NCBI RefSeq assembly: GCF_905220565.1
Contig: NC_059418.1
Span: forward strand, 11,488,941-11,552,940
Direction of reading: 5' to 3'
Length of the DNA: 64,000 nucleotides
Source: Melitaea cinxia
Taxonomy: Eukaryota; Arthropoda; Insecta; Lepidoptera; Nymphalidae
Made by a program: the position numbers and the translations under genes. The notes beneath the pieces were generated by a model. The model made no database searches and was not told where the DNA came from. It saw nothing but the letters and a program-made list of their open reading frames with translations. Of this stretch, positions 11,801 to 23,800 are shown in pieces (the first letter of the stretch is position 1; each line of letters starts with the position of its first letter).

Positions 11801-14800
11801 TTTAACAAAAAATTCAAAATAGAATATTTTTTTACCTAATTTTTTTTTTTTTTTTTTTTTTGAAAATATGATATATACCCTATGTCACCCGTGTATAGTG
11901 TAGCTTCTCGACAGTGAAAGAATTTTTCAAATCGGTTCAATAGTTTCGGAACCTATTCAATGCAAACAAACAATGAAATATTTTCTCGTTATAATATTAG
12001 TATAGATATGAAATTTTATCATAATCGAAACAGTGATTTTGCAGTACAAGAATATTTATCAATTTGGCAGGAAGGCAATCACTTTCCAATCTCAGTCATT
12101 TTTTTTTTTTTTTTTGATATCGCAGGGTAACCCATTTACGGGTGATATCCAGGATGCCCGGGTAGGCATTCCTAGACCGTATGTCGGCTTCAGCACTTGG
12201 GGGTGCAATACCGACCAAAACCCCTGAAAGACCCAATCTCAGCCATGCTGTTATGTAAATGTAATATCATAAAACTTTAAGGCCCAATTTCACCAGTCGT
12301 GGTTAACGCTATTTGACGGATGACAGTATCTGATAGTAAAGTTTTTCATTCTATATTCTTTTTTTTTTGCATCGAATTCTGCTATATTTATGATGTTTCT
12401 TCATCTTAAAGATGCAGTATAAGATTGAGGAGAACAGGTCCCAATGGCCTATTCTACCTCGCGCTCTGATAAAGTCTTAATTTTCTGTTTTTTTTTTTTT
12501 TTTTTTTTTGTCTACTAACACCATTTTTAATTTTTTTTTTAATTTTTTGAATTTTGAATTTTTGAATTTTTTGATTTTACTTTTACTTTATTTAATTTTA
12601 TTTTTACTTATTGATTTTTTAATTTAATTTTGTTTTGTTTTCTATTCTAAATGTTGTTTTGCTGTACTAACCCAATATGGACTTCAAATCTAGTCTGAAA
12701 TAAAGTATTATTATTATTATTAAAGTCTACTTCTACCGTCATCTGTCAAATAACGTTTGAGGGCATCTATTAATTATGTGAGGTATTTTTCGATCAGTTT
12801 AGACTCCTCCCGCCCTAGGTGAGATTTGTCTAGACCTCCCCTTACGTGAGATTGACGCTAAAAATATTTTAAACTAAATTAATTTTTATTATTCGGGAAA
12901 ATAATAAACCGTTCAGGTATATATAATTTATTTAAATTAAATAAAATTCAAAGCAAAAGCAGATAATAATCACATTTTTTTTTTAATTTTTTTTTCTCTT
13001 TTTTTTTCTCAATCCACGGAGACTCCTGTAATTTTTCTAAACTAAATGATTTTGAAAGCCATGAGATTTATTTTAGCGGGCAAAGTGAATACTCAATTTT
13101 TTTTTTTTTAATATCTGTAATATTTCTTTAAGTCGAGGTGAGATTTTCGAATATCGGTTTAATCTCGGACCTCGGTTTAAATGAGATTTGGGAAAATTTC
13201 ATTGGACCCCTCCCCCCCATTCTGAGCTCACGTAATTAATGGATGTTCCTCTATCCACAATTGGTCAAACGCCCCAAAAATTATTTTGTCTTTGACACTT
13301 GTCTTGTCCTAAATTTGGTCTACCCAAGCTTAATAAGCTATTTACTATCATAAAGAGGTTGTCTGGTAGATATTGCTAATAACAAGAACTCTGATTGCCG
13401 TTGAAGCTACAGTGTCCAACAGATAATAGTTCCGAATTCCGCTATTTTCCTATTCGCTAATGTGAATCTAATTACAGTTTATTAACTGAGGTGAAGCTGG
13501 CCCTAATGGCATATTTTTAACCGATGACAAAAAAAAGAAGGATTTTTTTAATGTGTGTTACCTCGTAATTTTTTACTAGTTGTACAGATATCATGCGGTC
13601 CCATTCTGCTCGAGATTTTAGTACTTTTTGGGCTATCTCTAATAATGCGTATTTAATGAGCTCTTGGGGGTGATTGGGGGTAGGGTCGGCGATTCTTGCG
13701 ATACTTCTGGTGTTGCAGGCAAGCTACGGTAATCGCCTACCATCGGGTGAGGCGTCGCTTGTTTGCCGACCTAGTTGTATAGAAAAAAAAATCACTAATC
13801 GACTACCCACGTTAGACATTAGACACACTCTTTATTGTACACAACAACAACCAACACAATAACATATTACAAATATAAAAAAAAAAACAGTATGCAAAGG
13901 CGGTCTTATCGCTAGAGTAGCGATCACGTTGTGTACGGTGTTCCACACAACTTTATTACTTGTCGATTTTAATTGAATTCTGTTTTCTTTCGTTTATAAA
14001 AATAATTATACCAAGCTTAAACTACATATGGTTAACCAGTATTTCAAATACTTTTTTTTTTGTTTTGATATTTTAATCATACATCAACGATTTTTTGTTA
14101 AAAATAATTCGTAATAAGTGCCACGCGGTATCACCTGCACGATTTCCGATGAGAATGTCGTGATGAAAAGTAACCTATGTGTTATCCTAGATCTCCAGCT
14201 ATCAACGTACCGAGATTCATTAAAATCGGTTATGTAGTTTTTGCGTGTCAAATCCAAAACAACTTTATTCAAATAGGCCCCATGAGCACTTTCGAATCGT
14301 CTTTTTACAAATTCAAACTTTAAAGTTATTATTATTGTTTGTAAAAGTAAAGCTACCATCGATTCTGAATGTAGAAGTGTCCTTTTTATAATATTCTTAC
14401 GATTTATTTGCCCTTGATAGTGTTACTAAACATTATTTTTTTTGCCTACAATAGTTTTTTTTTTTCTTATTACATCATTAAATATAAGCAAACTTGAATT
14501 TTGTGTGATTTAAATCTAAATATATTATGACTTGTATATATTTATCTGGGATTTATACAAAAAAAAAAGTTAGGTATTACAATCAACCTTCTTGGAGGCT
14601 TTTTTTTTAATTTTTTTGACACTTTTTTTAATAATCCTATTTTTTTTTAATCTAGCGTTTTTTTTAAATACATTTTAAACTGTTGACAATATCAAATGAG
14701 AATAACGTGCATTTTATTTATATTATCACATGGTATTTATTGTATGATAAAATTAGTATATATTATCAATTTTAATACATATGTATATGTTGATTTGACA

Positions 14801-17800
14801 TTACATGGGACCTGAGTCATACTAGGCCTTATGTAATAAGCCTAAATAAATTCAATCATTGTAACCTTTATTTTTTTGACATTTTTCGTATTCTGGTAAT
14901 ATAATTGATTTTAAGGAAGTAGGATTTAGCACTCATTTTACACGTGCTAGTTCCTGTTTCATAGGTTGTGGATAACGCTATCTGACGGATTACGATATCC
15001 AACAGATAAAAGCGTATGATAAATTAGTCTTTTCCACTATCGAATTCCATTACATTTATTATATAATATTTCTATTGGCAAATATTAATTAAATACTTGT
15101 AGCTTATCAATCGAGGAGTAACAGCTCCTAAAATGGCTCCCGCTGTCAGTCTTATTCGTAACATATGCGCATAATAAACTATCCACAACCGGCTAACAGG
15201 CTATTCGGGATCGTCCATTAATCACGTCTTTTAGAAACTTTCTAACCTCCTTGGTGACATGTGGTGAGGTTTTTGGACCCCCCCTCCTCATACCTAGAAA
15301 TCACGTTTATTTTTTATGTGCAAAGCATATTAAAATTAAAAAAATATATATGCCTCAAGAACTGGTAAGATCTAAAGGTAGAATCTGTTGAAATTTTGAA
15401 AATTAGGCATCGTGATACAAATTTTCAGACAAGCATCGGGGTTGCAAGGTGTTGTTTGTTTGTTTTTTTTTTTTTTTTATTACTACGCCCCCCTCCCCTC
15501 CTTGAGATATTTTGTGATTTTCTCAGACACCCCCATCCCCGACCTCTTTGAGCGTCACGTGATTAAGGGACGATCCCTTACAACGATAGCAGGCAGATCA
15601 GTTGTCGAATGGACAGTTACGGTATTTCACTAATTATATGTCATTACTAGCCGTACCCCGCGGTCTCACAGGCTCTAATTTGACGAAAACCTAGCTTATA
15701 GCCTTCCTTGGTAAATCTATCCAACATAAAAAGATTTTTTTTTTTTTAATTTCGCTCAGCAGTTCTTGATTGACGCGGTTAAAAATACAAAGGAATTTCA
15801 GCTTTAAAACATTGGTATTGATTTAGTGCGGACTTAGAAGCGCATTCTAATTTATAGCTAGGATATTTATGAATCGAAATTAAATTATTATGATTAAGAT
15901 AATGACTATTTTCGTACTTTATTTTTGTGAATCACTATGGGATTTGATAAGGGAGGTCTAGGCTCTTTGCTTCCGTTATTTTTTTTTTCATTTTTTCGTT
16001 TCATTTTGAGTTCAAATGTAGATTTTAAAAAAAGAACCCTCCAAGAAGGGCGGCAACATCGCGTCTAACGGTTTTTTTTTTATTTATTTTGAAAAGAGTA
16101 TAATAATTTGATTAACGAGTGGATTTTTCTTGTGACACCACAGACCCAGCCGTTATGACACCCCTTGTCGAGATTAGCGGCGTTTTTTAAATAGGTTTGT
16201 ATGTGGTAAGAAGCCAGCATACAATATTGTATAGGGTTTAAAAATTATTAACGAAAGAACGTACGCTTTGTGATCTGTTTTTTTGACAGATGTCATTTAA
16301 AAAAAAAGTTAACATAGTCTGACAGATGTCATTTAAATAAAAGTTATTGAAGTTTGACGGATGTCATTTTAAAAAGTAACTAGTCTGAAAGATGTCATTT
16401 TAATAAAAAGTTTTGATAGTAAAAGATTGGTTATACGTTTTCAATTTAAAAAAAAAATGTTTTGAAATAAACAGTTTGGTTATACGTTATGGATGTCAGT
16501 TGAGAATTAATATTTTTCATTTAATGGTTCATAATTTATCAATTTAAAAATAAATTAGTCAACTTTTCTTTCCAATTTAAAATTTCAAAAGTAAAATGTC
16601 ATTTTGTAAGTAAATGGCGAAAAAATTTATTTTTTCTGCTCACGATTTTTGCTTTGTAAAAGTGGTGGAAAAACGACTTGAAAGATAAGTATGGAGTTTT
16701 TTAATAGAAATTTAATTTGTTGGAAATATCGATTCGTATATTTTTTCTTTTTTGTTTTTTGATTTTTTTTAACGAAATGCGCAATGGATACGTAAGTAGA
16801 GCGCACCAGGTAATGGCTTAATAAACTCCGCGTCGCTTCGCAAGTAAATATATAAAAAAACGAATTCGGCGATAATTGGGGGTATTTTGAAAGTAAGTAG
16901 AAAAAAAATGGTAGGTATAAAATTATGAATATATTTAATAAGGCAAGGTCTCGGCTCGGTCGGTAGGTATAAAAGTAGGTATTATGTGTTTAATGTCTGG
17001 GGATTGATTTTTTTTTTTTTCGAAAAATTAAAAAAATCGGTCCCTTTTATTTTATTTTTTTCAATGTCGTTCTAGAAAATTCGACGTTGCGATTGTATTG
17101 ATTGCGAGCAATGTGGAATTTTATTCGTATTTATGTGGATTTTTTCTTATTTTTGTAAAATGGAAAAAAAAAATGTGGAAAATATCCACGTAAATGTGTC
17201 GAATTATTGTTAGTTAACATTCCTAGCGAGCGTCGTTTGCTAAATTTAGCTAGATTAAAAAAAATGCGTCTACCAAGCACTTTTGTAACACATACTCTAC
17301 AAAAATGCTTGGTTTTTGAACATTTTTCGGTAGAAAAATATACCTCTACTGACAAAAAAAAGCGACGCTCTCTTGGAATGAAAGTATCAGGCGATCATAA
17401 AACTGGGGGCGGTGTTTTGCAGCCGCTTACAAACACGCCGATGGGAAGAAAATCGACGGCAAGCGGGTCCTGGTGGATGTGGAAAGAGCAAGGACCGTCA
17501 AGGGTTGGCTGCCTCGGCGACTAGGTGAGTGCATATATGCTTTACTACGCTTCAACCTGTAATATCCCACGGCCAGGCATGGCATATACTCTGATTTTTT
17601 CCCCATGTAGGAAAAAAATCATTATATGTTGGTGGATTATGAAATTGTACAAGATTTGGTCAAATTAAGAATTTATCAATATTATTATCAAATTGCTCCA
17701 ATGCTGGTTGTCAGATATGCTCCCCACCACGAGCAACGATCGCTATCAGTCGTACACGATAACAATCGGGACCGACAAATTAAAGTGCTCTGAGGAATTA

Positions 17801-20800
17801 CGAAATATGGCACAAGGAAGGTGTGATGTGAGATCAACTGTATTTTTTGTTGAAAGCGTGATTTCTAAATCACACAAACACCGTGCTACCGTAATGTCTG
17901 TCTGGACAATTGTATTACGATGTTTTATTTTCCAAAATTTAATCTGATGACTGGTGTATTTAAATATAATATTCTTAAAAATTTCAACGCACTTTGCACA
18001 AAATAAGGATTTTTAAATATGGGGCGGGGTTGTCTACAACCCTTTCATATCACAAAGAGAGGGGTTATAAAGTTGGGAAGAAAACAGCACGCAGTTAATG
18101 GAGCACCCCTTAACGCGGCGTCGCCATACGCTAAAGTATAAACGACGGGCGGGCTGTCCGCAGGCGGCGGGCTGGGCGGCACGCGGCGCGGCGGCGCGGA
18201 CGTGAACATCAAGCACTCCGGCCGCGAGGACAACGAGCGCGAGCGCGAGCGCTACCGCCTGGAGCAGCGCGAGCGCGACCGTGAGTACTGCGCACGCGCT
18301 ACACACCTACCACACACGTGCTACACTTGTACTGCACTCGTACGACACATGTACTACACTCGTGCGACACATGCACTACACTCGTGCGACACATGTACTA
18401 CACTCGTGCGACACATGTACTACACTCGTGTGACACATGTACTACACTCGTGCGACATGTAAACTACACTCTTGCTACACTTGTGCCACACTCGTGCGAC
18501 ATATAAACTACACTCTTGCTACACTTGTCCTACACTCTTGCTACACTTGTACCACACGCGTGCGACATATAAACTACACTCTTTCTACACTTGTACCACA
18601 CTCGTGCGACATATAAACTACACTCTTGCTACACTTGTACCACACTCGTGCGACATGTAAACTACACTCTTGCTACACTTGTACCACACTCGTGCAACAT
18701 ATAAACTACACTCTTGCTTCACTTGTACCACACTCGTGCGACACATGTACTACACTCTTGCTACACTTGTACCACACTCGTGCGACACATAAACTACACT
18801 CTTGCTACACTTGTCCTACACTTGTGCGACATATAAACTATACTCTTACTACACTTGTACCACAATCGTGCGACATATAAACTACACTCTTGCTACACTT
18901 TTCCTACACTCTCGCTACACTTGTACCACACTCGTGCGACACATAAACTACACTCTTGCTACACTTGTCCTACACTCGTGCGACATATAAACTATACTCT
19001 TACTACACTTGTACCACAATCGTGCGACACATAAACTACACTCTTGCTACACTTGTCCTACACTCGTGCGACACATGTACTACACTCTTGCTACACTTGT
19101 ACCACACTCGTGCGACACATAAACTACACTCTTGCTACACTTGTCCTACACTCATGCGACATATAAACTACACTCTTGCTACACTTGTACCACACTCGTG
19201 CGACATATAAACTACACTCTTGCTACACTTGTACCACACTCGTGCGACATATAAACTACACTCTTGCTACACTTGTACCACACTCGTGCGACATATAAAC
19301 TACACTCTTGCTACACATGTATTACACTCGTGCGACATATAAACTACACTCTTGCTACACTTGTACTACACTCGTGCGACATATAAACTACACGCTTGCT
19401 ACACTTGTACCACACTCGTGCGACATATAAACTACACTCTTGCTACACTTGTACCACACTCGTGCGACATATAAACTACACTCTTGCTACACTTGTACCA
19501 CACTCGTGCGACATATAAACTACACTCGTGCGACATATAAACTACACTCTTGCTACACTTGTACTACACTCGTGCGACATATAAACTACACTCTTGCTAC
19601 ACTTGTACCACACTCGTGCGACATGTAAACTACACTCTTGCTACACTTGTCCTACACTCTCGCTACACTTGTACCACACTCGTGCGACATATAAACTACA
19701 CTCTTGCTACACTTGTCCTACACTCTTACTACACTTGTACCACACTCGTGCGACATATAAACTACACTCTTGCTACACTTGTGTCACACTCGTGCGACAT
19801 ATAAACTACACTCTTGCTACACTTGTACCACACTCGTGCGACACATGTACTACACTCTTGCTACACTTGTACCACACTCGTGCGACACATGTACTACACT
19901 CTTGCTACACTTGTACCACACTCGTGCGACACATAAACTACACTCTTGCTACACTTGTACCACACTCGTGCGACACATAAACTACACTCTTGCTACACTT
20001 GTCCTACACTCGTGCGACACATAAACTACACTCTTGCTACACTTGTACCACACTCGTGCGACATATAAACTACACTCTTGCTACACTTGTACCACACTCG
20101 TGCGACATATAAACTACACTCGTGCGACATATAAACTACACTCTTGCTACACTTGTACTACACTCGTGCGACATATAAACTACACGCTTGCTACACTTGT
20201 ACCACACTCGTGCGACATATAAACTACACTCTTGCTACACTTGTACCACACTCGTGCGACATATAAACTACACTCTTGCTACACTTGTACCACACTCGTG
20301 CGACATATAAACTACACTCGTGCGACATATAAACTACACTCTTGCTACACTTGTACTACACTCGTGCGACATATAAACTACACTCTTGCTACACTTGTAC
20401 CACACTCGTGCGACATGTAAACTACACTCTTGCTACACTTGTCCTACACTCTCGCTACACTTGTACCACACTCGTGCGACATATAAACTACACTCTTGCT
20501 ACACTTGTCCTACACTCTTACTACACTTGTACCACACTCGTGCGACATATAAACTACACTCTTGCTACACTTGTACCACACTCGTGCGACATATAAACTA
20601 CACTCTTGCTACACTTGTACCACACTCGTGCGACATATAAACTACACTCTTGCTACACTTGTACCACACTCGTGCGACACATGTACTACACTCTTGCTAC
20701 ACTTGTACCACACTCGTGCGACACATAAACTACACTCTTGCTACACTTGTACCACACTCGTGCGACACATAAACTACACTCTTGCTACACTTGTCCTACA

Positions 20801-23800
20801 CTCGTGCGACATATAAACTATACTCTTACTACACTTGTACCACAATCGTGCGACATATAAACTACACTCGTGCGACACATGTACTACACTCGTGCGACAC
20901 ATGTACTACACTCTTGCTACACTTGTACCACACTCGTGCGACACATAAACTACACTCTTGCTACACTTGTCCTACACTCGTTGTACACATGAAGTATACT
21001 TGCGCAACAACAGCACAAAAATATTCTATAACATTATAATTATTATAATAATAACAATACCTCATCAATATTTACAAGTGCTTGTTTCAAGCCGTCATAC
21101 CTTATCGTCGTTCTCAAATTTTTTTTTCCTGATAATTGATTGAAATCAGCTAATTTAAATTCTGGTAATTAATCAACTTTGTGATTTTTCAAATTACATG
21201 CCTGTTTTAATATTACAATGAAATGATCTTGTCACGATATTTAGTTGTGCCGCTGTCGAGTACGTACTAATATGATGTATTCTGTATACAGGGGGTCGTC
21301 GTCGTAGTCGCTCCCGGTCTAGACGGCGTTCCGCGTCGCGTTCCAGGAGGAGGGAGAGAGAGAGGGAGAAAAGAGACGACGATACTGAACGGTGAGTTCA
21401 CTTTATTTGCGGCCGACTTCAAAATGGAGGAGGTTCTTCATCAGAGTGCCTAGTGCGAGTTTTGTTTAATCCGTCTCGCAATAACGGGCGTAAACTTTAA
21501 CTTCATTTTGTATGGGAAATTCGGCATTTCAACCTAGTTCTCGCGTTTGCCGCTAGATGGCTCTGTATCGATTGTATCTTATACTATTCTTTATCGTCTA
21601 AGCTTTAGTGTTTAGATTCCCATGCAAAATAATTTTCACGTATAAACGCGTTTCTGTCATGTTTCTGTGAATAAAACTCGCACTAGGCACTCAGGTCATT
21701 AGATTTTTTAAGTAAAACTTCTTTACGCACGTTCGACTTGGAAGTTAGCTGGTGAATGCGTGACGAGATTGTTACGAAAAGTGTGATCGGGTGAGGCGAA
21801 CGGAGCGAGAGAGGGAGGTGTGAGCGCACATTTTTTTTCTCTCATAGCCAATTACGTTTCGTATATCTAAGATACAGTGCAGCAGGCCTAGCATGCGCGC
21901 CACGACAAAATTTTGTCTACCCCTTTTCTCGTATTATCTCTCTATGTCTACAGTAGCTAACATGCGTGCACGTGATACTCTTCTCGTTACGTCAATAGAA
22001 GAGATAATCATTAAATTTTAGTGATCTGTGATATTTATCTCTACGGAAGCTAACATGACATCGTAATTTTGTCGAATTTTGTCGTTTTAGGAAGAGAAAC
22101 TTCTCGTCTTCAATATTATCGACGAGAAAGACGATAAATAAAAAATAAATAAAACCGGGTGCCTATTTTTTGTATACCATGGCGTTTCCCTATTATAATT
22201 ATATAATTTCGGTAATTTCTTCTTATTCTAAATAATAATAATAATAATACTTTATTTCAGACCAAAGTATAAGTCCATATTGGGTTAGTACAACAAGACA
22301 AGACAACATTCAGAATAAAAAACAAAACAAAATTATATTAAAAAAATCAATAAGTAAAAATAAAATTAATTAGAATAAAAGTAAAATCAATAATAAAAAA
22401 AAAAAAAAATTCAAAAATTCAAAAAAATTTAAAAATTAAAAAAAAAAAAAAAACAATGCGTGATAGAATTACAATTATCTAATGTGCGACAAGATATAAA
22501 GCACAACACGAGCATATTGTTTTACATATATAATTAAATTCATTTACTTACGCCGTTTTATTTTCCATATTAGATTTTTTAAATTAGATATACACTTTTT
22601 ATCTTAGCCAAAAGGCCGAGAACATTGTTAAATAAAACATGTGTCACTCGTTTGAAATTGGTCAATAACCTTGTAAATTCAACTTTACGACATAAGAAAT
22701 AAGAATGATATTCAGTTGTGATTATGGTTGATAATGTTTCTCTACTCGACAAGGCGAAGTCTTCGGAAGAGAATTTTGTCTCTCGTAGTGCGCATGTTAG
22801 GGTAATCGAGAAAATACTCGATGTAGACATTATCTCTCTCTCTCGTCAAGAGATATCTCGTTGTATGCATGCTAGGCCGGCTGGTCTATTGTGCAGAAGT
22901 CTTACTTCAGTCGTGTGGTCTAAAGCACACGCGTTTTTTCGTATGTATGTATGTTACCTCAGAACTTTTTACCGGGTGAACCGATTTCGATGATTCTTTT
23001 TTTTTAATTGAAAGGTTGTGCTTGTCAAGGCAAGTACTTTTTGAGCTATCCCTACTAATGTATATTTACTTGACTATTTTTTCGTCTACCTACGTTGTAT
23101 TACTTGTCGATGTAACTGAAGTTGGTTTTTTTACCGACTTCAAAAAAAGGAGGAGTTTACTCAATTCGACCGTATATATATATATATATTTTTATGTATG
23201 TTCGGGAATAACTCCGTGGTTTATGAACCGATTTTGATAATTCTTTTTTTGTTGGAAAGGAGATATCCCTAGGACATCCCCACCATACTAAGGAAACCAG
23301 GATCTGATGATAGGATCCCAGAGAACTCGAGGGAAACTCTCAAATTTTATTTTTTCCTCTACCTACGTTGCAGTACTTGTCGATGTAATTGAAGTCGGTT
23401 TTTGCGTTTGCCGGCAAACACAATTATTTCGTTTGCAAGCATACAATTATTTGTATACATATAAAGGTTACAAACAAAGCGTACCGTCCGCCTGATGGTA
23501 AATGGATACCGTAGCTTACCATAATCACCATAGGAACAAAGCACTACTCGAGGATTGCGTCATTTGTCTGTGATGTTCTGTAAGGTTGTTATACTTAATA
23601 ACCAGCCGGTCTTCAGATTGACAACAGGAATCCCGCCGTGCCCAATCTCAAACGTAATACATGTGCTTATTTCAGGCGACGTCGCCGTTCCCGATCACGT
23701 TCCGAACGAAGGCGATCCACTCGGGACAAGGACAAGGACGGCAAGGAGAGAGAGAGGGACAGGGATAGGGATAAGGAGAGGGACAAGAGGCGCAGGAGGG

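Larger units (their letters stand above)
9502..17422 (+). other. U1-70K intron 4 (7.9 kb), repeat-filled
   Basis: Bounded by the donor after RNP1 (gtaagt at 9502) and the acceptor ttttgcag at 17422. No additional exon fits. It holds SINE B, a tRNA-like element, element F, repeat D pieces, LINE ends and long poly-T/AT tracts. Confidence 0.8.
21705..22935 (+). repeat. Inverted-repeat element F split by a nested element
   Basis: The left part 21705-21880 has 'taagtaaaacttctttacgc' and 'ggaagttagctggtgaatgc'. The right part 22885-22935 has 'gtgcagaagtcttacttcag' and 'tcgtgtggtctaaagcacac'. Uninterrupted copies elsewhere join these parts directly, so about 1 kb was inserted here. Confidence 0.65.

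Noticed and set aside
18285..20995. CRISPR array
   Set aside because: Units are contiguous tandem repeats without unique spacers and lie in an intron of a eukaryotic gene.
18202..21143. Many overlapping 60-128 codon frames (MLHLYHTRATYKLHS type)
   Set aside because: Produced by the 44-bp minisatellite in U1-70K intron 6; no splice or start context supports them.
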